Both the position numbers and the translations under genes were made by a program. From Gordonia sp. SID5947 (GTDB taxonomy: Bacteria; Actinomycetota; Actinomycetes; Mycobacteriales; Mycobacteriaceae), in assembly GCF_009862785.1 (NCBI RefSeq), contig NZ_WWHU01000001.1, forward strand, positions 3,596,001 through 3,660,000: a stretch of DNA of 64,000 bases, in the 5' to 3' direction. This document shows, piece after piece, positions 17,003 through 26,426 of the stretch (its first letter is position 1; every line of letters begins with the position of its first letter). A model generated the notes under the pieces. The model was not told where the DNA came from. It saw only the letters and a program-made list of their open reading frames with translations, and made no database searches.

Positions 17003-17599
17003 GTGTCGGACCCGAATAACCCCGGCGAAAGGCCGAATGAAGGGCAACCGGGACAGCCGTATCAGCAGCCTCATCAGCAGGGATACCCTGGCCAGCAATA
17101 CCCTCAGGGCCAACCATATTCACAGGGCCAGCCATATTCACAGGGCCAGCCATATCCGGGCCAGTATCCGCCGCCCGGATATCCACCACCGCCAAAGAAG
17201 CGCAAGAAATGGCCGTGGGTTCTGCTCGCGCTGGTCGTGGTGTTTCTCGTCGTGGTCGGAGGTTGCGTGGCAATTGTCGGTGGCGCGATCGATTCAGTCG
17301 ACAAAGAATCCGAGCGCACTGTCACGGTCACCTACGAGATCACAGGCGACGGACCCACTGCGTCGGCGACCTACAGCACGGGAAACATGGACCAGGCCCA
17401 GGACACCGACGTACCGGTTCCTTGGACGAAGGAAGTGCAGATCACGGGCCTCGGTAAAGTCGTCACTCTGCTCGCGAGTAACGGCATGGAGGGCTCCGGC
17501 ACCATCAAGTGCCGCATCCTGCAGGGCGATTCGGTGATATCGGAGAACACGTCATCCGGTGCAGGCGCATCGGCGAGCTGTACCGGTACTGCCGACTGA
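17003..17599 (+). CDS. MmpS-like membrane-anchored protein
   Basis: 198 residues from GTG 17003 with GAAGGGAAG upstream (an ATG at 16988 is less likely). Layout: a cytosolic Pro/Gln/Tyr-rich N-terminus of about 60 residues with PYSQGQ repeats, a basic stop-transfer 'PPPPKKRKKWPW', one membrane helix 'VLLALVVVFLVVVGGCVAIVGG' (about 72-95), then an extracytoplasmic beta domain ('VTVTYEITGDGPTASATYST', 'ITGLGKVVTLLAS'). The last part matches MmpS-family transport accessory proteins. No MmpL gene is adjacent, so this is an orphan MmpS-like protein, common in Gordonia and Rhodococcus. Confidence 0.82.
   Translation: MSDPNNPGERPNEGQPGQPYQQPHQQGYPGQQYPQGQPYSQGQPYSQGQPYPGQYPPPGYPPPPKKRKKWPWVLLALVVVFLVVVGGCVAIVGGAIDSVDKESERTVTVTYEITGDGPTASATYSTGNMDQAQDTDVPVPWTKEVQITGLGKVVTLLASNGMEGSGTIKCRILQGDSVISENTSSGAGASASCTGTAD
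17115..17150 (+). repeat. Two 18-bp in-frame direct repeats
   Basis: The unit CATATTCACAGGGCCAGC occurs at 17115-17132 and 17133-17150, with degenerate copies on both sides. It encodes the PYSQGQ repeats in the cytosolic tail of the MmpS-like protein. Copy number could vary by slippage between strains. Confidence 0.85.
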
Positions 17600-17613
17600 C
17601 CATTGATCGAGCT

Positions 17614-18351
17614 TCACTTCTTCGTCCGTCGGCTGCCGCCGTGCCAGTCCTCCTGCACACCCACCTCGGCGTCGGTCACACCGAATGCGGTCAGCTGCGG
17701 CTTCTCGCGCAGGCTGCGTTTCAGTTCGGCGAATCCGGGGAAGCGAGCGAGGCCGATCACGTGATCCCACAGCACAACTGCGTCTTCGTCGCTCGGCAAC
17801 CGGCTGATCACCGGCCCGAAGAACGCGACGCCATCTGGTGGTTCGAACGCGATGATGGGCGTGCCGACGTCCCGACCGGTCAGACTCAGCGCCTCATCGG
17901 TCTCCGCTTGGATCTCGGCATCGAATGACGAATCATCCAGCGCGCCAACGTGATGGTTCGGGAGGCCGAGATCGGCGAGCACGGGTCCGAGGAAATCCGC
18001 GGTGCCGCGCTGATCGCGGTCGCCCACGGTGTACGTGCCGGTGTGGGTGTCGAAGATGCGTGTGCCGAACTCCGCATAGAGGGAATCCATCGCCTCGCGT
18101 CCGTGCTCGCGTCGAATGCTGGCGGCGGCCCGCAGCAGACGCAGTCCCGCGGTGTGGCCCGCTTCGTACTCCGGCGGGAAGTGCGCGTCGTAGTCGACGT
18201 GTTCGTTGAGCTGCCGTAACGAGATGAACCGCCAGTCGACGGTGTAGTCGCGTTGCGCACGCACCTTGCGGATCCACTTACTGGTCATCCAGGCAAAAGG
18301 GCACACCGGGTCGAAGTAGAAGTTGATGTCGGCATCGGCCATCGGAGTCAT
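17614..18351 (-). CDS. DsbA/FrnE-fold mycothiol-dependent nitroreductase-like protein
   Basis: 245 residues from ATG 18351 (ATG 18342 is also possible). It has a thioredoxin-like fold with a helical insertion: 'INFYFDPVCPFAWMTSKWI' at 9-27, 'VDWRFISLRQLNE', 'GTPIIAFEPPDGVAFFGPVISR' containing the cis-Pro loop, and 'DHVIGLARFPGFAELKRSL'. The best match is the Rv2466c-type mycothiol-dependent nitroreductase group, which as I recall has CPWC. Here the motif is Cys17-Pro-Phe-Ala20, so only the first Cys remains. A monothiol mechanism using mycothiol is plausible. Cytosolic. Confidence 0.85.
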   Translation of the reverse strand: MTPMADADINFYFDPVCPFAWMTSKWIRKVRAQRDYTVDWRFISLRQLNEHVDYDAHFPPEYEAGHTAGLRLLRAAASIRREHGREAMDSLYAEFGTRIFDTHTGTYTVGDRDQRGTADFLGPVLADLGLPNHHVGALDDSSFDAEIQAETDEALSLTGRDVGTPIIAFEPPDGVAFFGPVISRLPSDEDAVVLWDHVIGLARFPGFAELKRSLREKPQLTAFGVTDAEVGVQEDWHGGSRRTKK

Positions 18352-18422
18352 CTCATCTCGGTTGCGGTCGTGTCGTCCACGATAGCGCGGGCCTGCCCGC
18401 CGTCGGATCGCCTGCGGTCGCC

Positions 18423-21400
18423 CTACCCCAGCTGCGCGAGACCCCGCCGAACCTTCTCCTCCACCTCCGCTGCCAGCCGCCGGTGCCGTACGGCTGCCTG
18501 GCGGTCGCCCATGGTCTCGGCCAGCTCGGCCAGAACCACGTCGATGGGACCGAAAACCACGCTGCCCGAATCGAGTCCGGCTATCGCTCCCGACCAGCCA
18601 TTCAGCTCCTCGTACAACCGAGCAGCTTTCTCCGCCATACCGAGGCGGGCCAGGGCGCGTGCATGGAACGCGGCGAGCGCCGACCAGTAGTAGTCGCGGA
18701 CCACCGGGATGTCCTGCTCGGCGATCTCGCGCGCTTCGTCGTCGCGCCCCGCGTCGAGCAAGGCCACCACATAGACCCACGCGATCGATTCCGGTGCCGA
18801 CTCGTAGAGCAGCCGCGCACCATCGACGAGGTGTCCGATCGATCCGCGGTGCCAGCCGACGCAGAGATGGGAGATCAACGTGAATTCGTTGGCGGCCGGC
18901 AGACCGGCGGCCGCCAATTGCATCCCGATCGCCTGGTAGGTCTGATCGGCCTGGTCGAGGTCGCCGCGCAGAACGTCGAGCACGGCCCGGAAGGTTGCCA
19001 GCACCACCACCAGTTCCCCGACCTTGCTGCTCGTCGCGGACTGCATCGCCAACTGCATCTCGGCCGTCGCGCCGGGCAGGTCGGTCTCGCCGGACCGGAC
19101 GAGCGATCGGAAGAAGTGTGCGACCGCTTGATAGTCGAGGTTGCCGGATTCTTTTGCCGCGGAGACGAAGTCGGCGGCGATCGCGGGATGTTCAACGCGC
19201 TGGTCCGGGCCCATCGAGGTGTAGACCCGGGCGTTGAGGGCGGCGCACATGAGGTCGATGTCGTCGAGGTCGCGGGCGATCTCCACCGCTTCACGGGCAG
19301 ACTCGACCGCGAACTGCTGCTCGTTCCCTTCGAATTCGAACACCGCGGTCACCAGGAGCCGTACCCGGTCGGCACCGGAGGTGCCGGGCAACGCTTCGCG
19401 CACGGCGGTACTCATCACGTCGTCGAGGAGCCGATTGGGCCGGGTGGTCCAGATCGTCGGCGTCCGCCAGGAGGTCAACGCCGACAACACGAGATCGTCG
19501 TCACCCACCGAACGTGCCAGCAGCAACGCCTCTTCGCGACGAGCCCGGGCCTCGCTCACCTCGCCACGGTGTGCCAGCGCGGTCACCAGATCGCAGAGGG
19601 CGCGGACGAGGGCCGTGCGGTCATCGCGGGCGGCACTCGGCCTGTCGTGGCCGGCCATCAGGTGTAGGTCCACCGCCGACCGCCACAACTGCGCAGTATC
19701 GGCTTCCAGCGAAAATCGTTGTCGTGCTGCAGTTTCGACGACCAGGAGCGCTTCCACAGCGGTCCCCGGCCCGGCGCCGAGCGCAGCGTGGTGGGCGAGT
19801 TCGTCGAGCGGCACCTCGGCACGATCGCGCAGGTAGATGAAGGCACGCCAATGCAACCTGCGTCGGCGCAGCGCAGGAATGCTGTCATATACGGCGTCGC
19901 GGGTGAGGACATGGTTGAAGCGCACCCGGTCGACCGACGCGCTCAGCAGATCTGCCACCACTGCGGTGTCGATCGCGTCCAGCACGGCGTCTTCACCACC
20001 CGCGTCGTCGGGGTGCAATGCGACGACGGTGTCGATGTCGGCGTCGCGGCCACAGATGGCGACAAGCCGCATCACCGACACCGCTTCGGGCGGCAAACGT
20101 TCGACACGATGCAGCAGTACCTCGCGGACACCGCTCGGCACCGCGGTGCTCGCATCCCGCGGGCCTCGGGACGCGACCAGCCTTGCCAATTCGCGTGCGA
20201 ACAGGGGATTGCCGTCGGTTCGCCTGCGCAGCATCTCGAGGGTCGTCTCGTCGACCGGATCCAATCCCACCGAGGCCGCCAGTTCCCGAATCCCGTCCTC
20301 GGACAGGCCGGCGAGAGTCAGATGATCGGCGGTGACCGATGTCAGTGACGCGGCCGTGGCGAGCAGTTCCGTCTCCGCCTCCGACGGACGGTATGTCGCG
20401 ACAACCAGCACCGGCTGCTCTGCCAACCAGGTCACCACCTGCCGCAACACCTGCAGGGTCGCACTGTCGGCGCGATGCACGTCGTCGAGCACCACCACCA
20501 CGCCACCGCCTGCCGTGGGTGCTGCCTCACATGCGGCCCGAACCTGCCGGGCGATGAGGAACGGATCCTCGATCTCGTTGTCGGCGCCGAGCGCGTCGAC
20601 CACGTCACGCCACGCCCACGCGGTCGGGGCACCGTCGACCTCCGGGCAGTGGCCGATCGCCGTCGCCCAGCCATGATCACGAAGTCTGCCGACGAGTAGA
20701 TGTGCCAGCGTGGACTTGCCGCCTCCGGCCTCCGCCGTGATCCAGACGACTCTCAGCCCAGTGCGCAGCGCGGACTTGGCATGTGTCGCGAGCTTCTCCA
20801 ATTCGGCCTCGCGGCCCGCGAATTCGTGGCCTGTTCGGACGGGTTTCGTGCGGGGCGGGACTGCCGGAACGGGGACGGTTCGTGGATCATCCGGTGGGGG
20901 AGCGAGCTGCAGGGCAGGATCCTGTTGCAGGATCGCGGCTTCGAGTCCACGAATGGCCGGCGACGGATCGACGCCGAGTTCGTCGGCCAGATAGTCGCGG
21001 ACCGACCGTAGGGTCTGCAACGCGTCGGCCTGACGCCCGAGACGGTACTGGGCAAGCGCGAGGAGTCGGAACAGTTCTTCGCGAGTTGAATGGCGTTCGC
21101 ACAGCTCCGGCAGCCGCGCCGCCACCTCCGCGGGCCGACCGAGTTCCAGGGCTGCGCCGGCGTGTTGTTCCCGGGCGGTCAGATACAGCTCGTCGAACCG
21201 CGCCACCGAAGTCCGCGCCCAGTCCTCTCCGGCATGCGATCCGAACGGTTCGCCGTGCCAGAGCGCGATCGCGGCGTCGAGCCGCTCGTACCGAGCGGCC
21301 GGGTCATCGTCGTCGGCGTGTACGAGGTCGGCGAAATGCCAGAGGTCCACCGATTCCCGCGGCATCCGCAACGCATAGCCGGGCGGCTCGCTCACCAGGA

Positions 21401-21686
21401 TGCGTGCGGGGGAGCGGGGTGGTCGGTTCGGTTCGAGGATGCGCCGGAGATTGGAAATGTGCACCTGGAGGCCGCCGAGCGCCTTGGGTGGTGGCTCGCC
21501 GTTCCAGAGGTCGTCGATGAGGCGGTCCGTCGACACGACGTGTCCGTCCGCTGCGACGAGGCGTGCTAGTACGGCACGCTCGCGTCGGGACTTGACCTCG
21601 GCGGGCCGGCCGGCGACCTCGACGCGCACGGTTCCGGACATCGTCACCGACACGGTCGGTTCCGCGGCCTCGACGCGTGTCGACAT
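18423..21686 (-). CDS. AfsR/SARP-type regulator with BTAD and ATPase domains
   Basis: 1087 residues from ATG 21686 (GAGGAG upstream). Order: an OmpR-like winged-helix domain (about 10-105, 'VSTDRLIDDLWNGEPPPKALGGLQVHISNLRRIL'-type motif), a bacterial transcriptional activation domain (about 110-255), an AAA/NB-ARC-like ATPase with Walker A 'AEAGGGKST' (318-326) and Walker B 'VVVVLDDVHRAD' (about 396-407), then a long TPR-like helical region to the C-terminus. Such proteins activate secondary-metabolite or stress genes in response to nucleotide or signal binding. No biosynthetic cluster is evident nearby. It follows the aldehyde dehydrogenase on the same strand after 100 bp. Confidence 0.88.
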   Translation of the reverse strand: MSTRVEAAEPTVSVTMSGTVRVEVAGRPAEVKSRRERAVLARLVAADGHVVSTDRLIDDLWNGEPPPKALGGLQVHISNLRRILEPNRPPRSPARILVSEPPGYALRMPRESVDLWHFADLVHADDDDPAARYERLDAAIALWHGEPFGSHAGEDWARTSVARFDELYLTAREQHAGAALELGRPAEVAARLPELCERHSTREELFRLLALAQYRLGRQADALQTLRSVRDYLADELGVDPSPAIRGLEAAILQQDPALQLAPPPDDPRTVPVPAVPPRTKPVRTGHEFAGREAELEKLATHAKSALRTGLRVVWITAEAGGGKSTLAHLLVGRLRDHGWATAIGHCPEVDGAPTAWAWRDVVDALGADNEIEDPFLIARQVRAACEAAPTAGGGVVVVLDDVHRADSATLQVLRQVVTWLAEQPVLVVATYRPSEAETELLATAASLTSVTADHLTLAGLSEDGIRELAASVGLDPVDETTLEMLRRRTDGNPLFARELARLVASRGPRDASTAVPSGVREVLLHRVERLPPEAVSVMRLVAICGRDADIDTVVALHPDDAGGEDAVLDAIDTAVVADLLSASVDRVRFNHVLTRDAVYDSIPALRRRRLHWRAFIYLRDRAEVPLDELAHHAALGAGPGTAVEALLVVETAARQRFSLEADTAQLWRSAVDLHLMAGHDRPSAARDDRTALVRALCDLVTALAHRGEVSEARARREEALLLARSVGDDDLVLSALTSWRTPTIWTTRPNRLLDDVMSTAVREALPGTSGADRVRLLVTAVFEFEGNEQQFAVESAREAVEIARDLDDIDLMCAALNARVYTSMGPDQRVEHPAIAADFVSAAKESGNLDYQAVAHFFRSLVRSGETDLPGATAEMQLAMQSATSSKVGELVVVLATFRAVLDVLRGDLDQADQTYQAIGMQLAAAGLPAANEFTLISHLCVGWHRGSIGHLVDGARLLYESAPESIAWVYVVALLDAGRDDEAREIAEQDIPVVRDYYWSALAAFHARALARLGMAEKAARLYEELNGWSGAIAGLDSGSVVFGPIDVVLAELAETMGDRQAAVRHRRLAAEVEEKVRRGLAQLG

Positions 21687-21786
21687 CGCGTTCCAGCTCC
21701 TCGCCCCAAACCCAACCAATTGTTGTGGTGAGAGTAGCGTCGTGGCGCGCCACGCGGGGAGTTTGCGTGTCGATCGATCGAACGCC

Positions 21787-23486
21787 TCAGGGCATCAGAA
21801 TCGCCTTGAGTACGCCCGGCAGCCGCCCCCAGCCCGGGTGGCCGGCGTAATGGGTGAGGGCCTTGGACGCCGCGGTGTTGGCCTTGGAGGTGACGAGCCA
21901 GGGCATCGGGGGCGCCACCGACGCCTCACCGCCCAGCCACGAACGCGGGAAGGGGCGGAAAGGTCCGTACACCACCACCCGCTCGGGATCGGCTATCAGT
22001 CGGCTGTTGTGGACGATGCCGATACCGCTGCCCACGTCGTCGATCGTGTTACCCGGGTACGCGCCCCACGGCATCGCCGGAGCGAGATAACCCGTGGCCG
22101 ACCAACAGTTGATCCCGATGGTGCCGTAGCGCAGATCGGCGATCGCCGCGGTGAAGGCCGGTCCCATCGCCTTGCGGTCGCGAGGTGCGACGATGATGCC
22201 TGCGCCCAGGGTTCCCGCCAGCCGGTCGTTGGCGAAGCGCACCGCGTTGCGTAGGAAGTCGATTCCCACGCCGGGAATGGTGGTGTGGCCCAACACCGGC
22301 GAGAAATATTCGGAGTGATACAGCTCGTCCGACGTCGATTCACTGACCTCGACCAGCATCCGGCCACCATGACGCTCGGCATGGGGATAGGTGTGCTGGG
22401 CCCGGGCCATGGCGCGTTCGCTGCCCGGGTACCACGTGCTCCGCGGGGGAGACTGTCGAAGACCTTGCGGATCGCGTCGAGGAACTGTGCACGTTGCGGC
22501 CAGGACGAACTCATGATCATGGCTTGACCGGCTATGCAGTTGTGGCCACTGTTCTGGAGTTTCTGGGTGGCGACGTTCTGCGCCTGGTAGACGAGATCGG
22601 CGGCGGACCACTTGCCGGGGACGACGATGATGGGGGAGACGCCGCCCAATTCGCTGGTGATGGGTTTCGTCATCAGCGGGGTGCGCGCCGCGCGCCGCCG
22701 CTCGCCCTCCGGGCCCCGACCCCAGACGATGGCGTCGTGGGTGGCGGCGCTGCCGGTGATGTGGACGTGGACGATCTCCGGATGACCGGTGAGGTACTCG
22801 CCGACATCGCCTTCGCCGTTGATGATTCGCAGCAGGTCGCGTTGGATCAACGGCGTGAACGCCTTCTCGTACACGGGCAGCATCCCGGCAAACGTCGGAT
22901 TCAGCTTCAGGACGCTGACCCGGTTGTGCGCGACGAGTTCATAGAGCCCGTCGAGGGGGCCGATGAGCGTGACATTTCCGGCGCCCAGGACCAGTCCGAC
23001 GCCGCCGCTCTCGGTGGGGCGTCGCTCGGCCAGCCCAGCGGCCGCGCGCACCTCGTCGATCCCAACACCCGGCGGCATCCAGATCTCCCCAGAGAAACCG
23101 TTGAGCAGCAATGCTTCCTGTGTGCCATGAGGCAGTACCTCGAGAGTGATGCGACCGCCCGGCGCCTGACCGACCGGAATGCCGTCAAGCGGATTGCCGC
23201 CGGCAGCCATAGTGGTCAGGGTCTGCGCGGTGGCCGTCAGCGTCGCCATGGTGATGTAGGGCCCGGCCAACCACTCCTCGCCGTGCACGGACGGCGGGGT
23301 CTGTTTGATCTTGATTGCCGTCTCGGCCCACTCGGCGGCGGTGTCGCGCACGGTGTCGCGGGTGCGCAGGAGCAGGGCAGCGCGTTCGTGGAGGGTCATG
23401 GATGCCCACGTGCGTGTCCCGCGGCCGAGCTCGTCGATCTGCCGATCGAGCGCCGTGTGGTCCACAGGGTGCGGCATGGTGGTCAT
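21787..23486 (-). pseudogene. Aldehyde dehydrogenase family protein, split by one frameshift
   Basis: The N-terminal frame (ATG 23486, or 23477 which has better-spaced GGTGGG) carries 'LVLGAGNVTLIGPLDGLYELV', Glu in 'ITSELGGVSP' and the nucleophile Cys in 'NSGHNCIAGQA', and then leaves frame. The family continuation ('STWYPGSERAMARAQ', 'EYFSPVLGHTTIPG', 'LRYGTIGINCWSATGY') is in another frame, ending at 21787. One missing base in the G5 run at 22445-22449 (C5 on the coding strand) explains the break. Adding it gives exactly 567 codons joined as 'DSLPPRSTWYPG'. The protein lacks the usual PWNFP motif, so it is an atypical ALDH. It may be intact in the organism. Confidence 0.82.
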
Positions 23487-23834
23487 ACCCACCAAGTGTG
23501 GCACCTTTGAGTGCCTCTGACGTGCGGTTTTGGTCCTGCGATCCGGCGAGATCGTTGTGGTGCGCGGGAGGGTCGGCTACAGGGCCCGATCCCAGCGCAC
23601 CACCGACTTCATGACGTCCGGGAACTTCCGTTCCGCATCTGGTCGCTCGTCTTGCCGGCCTCGCCGGAGCGCGCACGTCCGAGATGTTGGACGCGATGTT
23701 GGACGCGTCGACCCGGGTGTCACCGACTCGATCAGCGGGGCCCGATGCCCTCAACTGGTCCGATACCCGATATGCATCGATACTGTGGAGATTTGACTTG
23801 GACATGTATAGATGCACGGTCTTACGGTCGGAGC
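23487..23834. other. Divergent promoter region of ALDH and aldarate genes
   Basis: 348 bases without a convincing gene. It contains two adjacent 12-bp direct repeats GATGTTGGACGC (23683-23694, 23695-23706), a LysR-type box (23763-23777) and an extended -10-like TGTATAGAT (the hexamer TATAGA at 23807-23812) that would start transcription about 16 bases before the ATG at 23835. A short minus-strand frame ending 'VVRWDRAL' near 23580 looks like a gene remnant but is too short to identify. Confidence 0.45.
23763..23777. promoter_or_regulatory. LysR-type box upstream of the aldarate catabolic genes
   Basis: ATAC-N7-GCAT (full context GATACCCGATATGCATCG) resembles the LysR consensus ATAC-N7-GTAT. 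It lies about 45-55 bases upstream of the inferred start of transcription and shares GATACCC-N5-G(C/T)AT with the site at 31538-31552. The LysR gene at 29045 is the natural candidate. Confidence 0.5.
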
Positions 23835-25454
23835 ATGGATGCAATGACCACCGCAGAGCGGACAGAGTTGCCGACCGCACAGGCCCTGACCGGACAGATG
23901 ATCATCGCCGGGGATCACGTCACCGGCACCGGCAGTGCGGTGCACGCCATCAACCCGGCAACCGATGAGCGGCTACAACCGGCCTATGCCCACGGCACCG
24001 CCGAGGACGTCGTCCGCGCGAGCGCTGCGGCTGCCGAGGCATTCGTCGTCTACCGCAACACGTCATCCGCCGATCGCGCCGACTTCCTGACGGCCATCGC
24101 CGACAATCTCGATGCCGCCAAGGACGCGCTGGTCGCACGGGCGACGGCCGAATCCGGGCTGCCCGAAGCCCGCATCACCGGCGAGGTCGGTCGGACCAGC
24201 GGTCAGCTCCGGATGTTCGCAGGCGTGCTGCGCGAGGGCAGTTGGCACGGCGCCCGCATCGATCCCGCACAGCCCGACCGCACACCTGCGCCGCGCGCGG
24301 ACATCCGTCAGCGCAAGGTGGCGCTCGGCCCGGTCGCCGTGTTCGGCGCCAGCAACTTCCCGCTCGCCTTCTCGGTCGCGGGTGGCGACACGGCATCCGC
24401 GCTCGCAGCCGGATGTCCCGTGATCGTCAAGGCGCACGACGCCCATCCGGGGACGTCGGAACTCGTGGGACGTGCCATCACCGAGGCGATCACGTCCACC
24501 GGCATGCCCGCCGGAACCTTCTCCCTGCTGTACGGCACTGGCCGAGAGCTCGGCATCGCGCTGGTCACCGACCCGCAGATCAAGGCGGTCGGCTTCACCG
24601 GTTCCCGCTCCGGCGGTACCGCGCTGGTGCGGGCAGCCGCCTCCCGTCCCGAGCCGATCCCGGTCTACGCCGAGATGAGTTCCATCAACCCGGTCTATCC
24701 GTTGCCCGGTGCTCTCCGGAACCGGGGCACCGAACTCGGCCGAGCGTTCGTCGGCTCGCTGACCATGGGTTCCGGACAGTTCTGCACCAACCCAGGTCTG
24801 GTGATCGCAGTCGACGGCCCCGATCTCGACACGTTCATCGGTGCGGCCGCCGACGCCGTCGGTGAATCCACTCCGACACCGATGCTGACCCCGAACATCG
24901 CCACCACGTATGCCCGTGGCATCGACGAGTTCGAGGGTGTCGCGACGGAGGTGGCGAGAGGAACGGAGTCCTCGGCGCCCAACGCGTGCCGCGCTGCACT
25001 CTTCAGCACCGAGGCCGATACGTTCCTGTCGTCGGAAACTCTGCAGCAGGAGATCTTCGGAGCCTCGAGCCTCGTGGTGAAGTGTCGTGACGAGCAGCAG
25101 GTCCGCGAGGTCACGGCCAAGCTCGAAGGCCAGCTCACGGCCACCGTTCATGCCGATGAATCCGACCACGACGATGCCGGTGCGCTTCTGGAGCTGCTGG
25201 AGCTCAAGGCCGGCCGCATCCTCTTCAACGGCTGGCCGACCGGTGTGGAGGTGGGCCATGCGATGGTGCACGGCGGACCGTACCCGGCCACCTCGGACAG
25301 CCGGAGCACCTCGGTGGGTTCGCTCGCCATCGAGCGGTTCCTGCGGCCGGTCGCATATCAGGATGTCCCGCAATCGTTGCTGCCGTCGTCGATAGCCGAT
25401 GGCAATCCCGAACAGATCTGGCGCCGCGTCGACGGCGAACTCACCCGCGACTGA
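23835..25454 (+). CDS. 2-oxoglutarate semialdehyde dehydrogenase (aldehyde dehydrogenase family)
   Basis: 539 residues from ATG 23835 (ATG 23844 is close behind). ALDH landmarks are 'GPVAVFGASNFPLAFSVAGGD' (about 165-185), the cofactor segment 'AVGFTGSRSGG' (251-261), catalytic Glu280 in 'YAEMSSINPV' and nucleophile Cys317 in 'GSGQFCTNPG'. 'NGWPTGVEVGHAMVHGGPYPATSD' near the C-terminus is typical of ketoglutarate-semialdehyde dehydrogenases. The enzyme would oxidise 2,5-dioxopentanoate to 2-oxoglutarate with NAD(P). It heads the kdgD-glucarate dehydratase operon, which supplies exactly this substrate. Confidence 0.92.
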   Translation: MDAMTTAERTELPTAQALTGQMIIAGDHVTGTGSAVHAINPATDERLQPAYAHGTAEDVVRASAAAAEAFVVYRNTSSADRADFLTAIADNLDAAKDALVARATAESGLPEARITGEVGRTSGQLRMFAGVLREGSWHGARIDPAQPDRTPAPRADIRQRKVALGPVAVFGASNFPLAFSVAGGDTASALAAGCPVIVKAHDAHPGTSELVGRAITEAITSTGMPAGTFSLLYGTGRELGIALVTDPQIKAVGFTGSRSGGTALVRAAASRPEPIPVYAEMSSINPVYPLPGALRNRGTELGRAFVGSLTMGSGQFCTNPGLVIAVDGPDLDTFIGAAADAVGESTPTPMLTPNIATTYARGIDEFEGVATEVARGTESSAPNACRAALFSTEADTFLSSETLQQEIFGASSLVVKCRDEQQVREVTAKLEGQLTATVHADESDHDDAGALLELLELKAGRILFNGWPTGVEVGHAMVHGGPYPATSDSRSTSVGSLAIERFLRPVAYQDVPQSLLPSSIADGNPEQIWRRVDGELTRD

Positions 25455-25490
25455 CAGTCGCTCCCGCACATACCTTTCCAAGGAGTCCCA

Positions 25491-26426
25491 ATGCTCAACG
25501 GCGTCTTGTTCTTCCCTGTCACCCCCTTCGACAGCAACGGAGAGGTCGATTACCGGCGCCTCGCCGAGCACATCGACCGCGGTGTCGCGGCAGGTCCCGG
25601 CGGGGTCTTCGTCGCCTGCGGCACCGGTGAGTTCCATGCCCTGGGACTCGAGGAGTTCGGGAAGATCGTCCAGTGTGCCGTCGACACGGTCGCCGGCCGT
25701 GTGCCGGTCTTCGCCGGCGCAGGGGGTTCCCTGGTGCAGGCCCGAGAATTCGCCGCCAGTGCGAAAGCGCATGGTGCCAACGGCATCCTGCTCCTGCCGC
25801 CCTATCTGGTGACGATGCCGCCGGCGGGGCTCGTGGAGTATGCGCGCACGGTTGCGCAGACCACCGATCTTCCCCTCATCGTCTACAACCGTGGCAACGC
25901 GGTGTTCGACGAGGTGTCGGCCGTCGAGGTCGCGCAGCTGCCCACCGTCATCGGATTCAAGGACGGGACAGGCGATCTCGACAATGTCGCGCGAATCGTC
26001 ATCGCGGTGAAGGATGCACTTGCCGGCTCCGGCAAGGAATTCCTCTTCTTCAACGGCCTGCCGACCGCAGAGATCACCCAGCAGGCCTATCGGTCGATCG
26101 GTGTCACGCTCTACTCGTCGGCAACCTTCGCCTTTGCTCCGGAACTCGCGCTCGCGTTCTACAACTCGCTGGAGAACGACAACGCGGAGCTGACCGAAGC
26201 CCTGCTCCGTGAGTTCTTCCACCCGCTGGTGCGGTTGCGGAACAAGGTGCCGGGGTACGCCGTCTCGCTGGTGAAGCACGGCGTGACCATGGAGGGGCTC
26301 GACGCCGGGCCGGTTCGCGCACCGCTGGTGCCACTGACCCCAGAGCATCAGGTGGAACTCGAGCGCATCACCGCTGCCGGTCGCGCCGTGCTCGCCGGCT
26401 CCCTCGCGGCGAACGCGACGGCCTGA
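25491..26426 (+). CDS. kdgD: 5-dehydro-4-deoxyglucarate dehydratase
   Basis: 311 residues, dihydrodipicolinate-synthase superfamily (TIM barrel). 'FFPVTPFDSNGEVDY' (7-21), 'ACGTGEFHALGLEE' (42-55), the Tyr132 motif 'IVYNRGN' and Schiff-base Lys157 in 'IGFKDGTGD' are as in KdgD. It dehydrates and decarboxylates 5-keto-4-deoxyglucarate to 2,5-dioxopentanoate. AAGGAG precedes the ATG. The stop overlaps the following ATG by one base (TGATG). Position between the semialdehyde dehydrogenase and a glucarate dehydratase makes the pathway assignment strong. Confidence 0.93.
   Translation: MLNGVLFFPVTPFDSNGEVDYRRLAEHIDRGVAAGPGGVFVACGTGEFHALGLEEFGKIVQCAVDTVAGRVPVFAGAGGSLVQAREFAASAKAHGANGILLLPPYLVTMPPAGLVEYARTVAQTTDLPLIVYNRGNAVFDEVSAVEVAQLPTVIGFKDGTGDLDNVARIVIAVKDALAGSGKEFLFFNGLPTAEITQQAYRSIGVTLYSSATFAFAPELALAFYNSLENDNAELTEALLREFFHPLVRLRNKVPGYAVSLVKHGVTMEGLDAGPVRAPLVPLTPEHQVELERITAAGRAVLAGSLAANATA

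Noticed and set aside
17115..17150. CRISPR-like repeats
   Set aside because: They are contiguous in-frame coding repeats without spacers.
23575..23640. Minus-strand tail reading 'KFPDVMKSVVRWDRAL' before a stop
   Set aside because: It looks like the end of a protein, but the upstream frame loses sense within about 30 codons; too short to call a gene or pseudogene.
24063..26348. 761-codon minus-strand open frame opposite the aldarate operon
   Set aside because: Shadow frame; the plus strand carries complete enzymes with catalytic residues.
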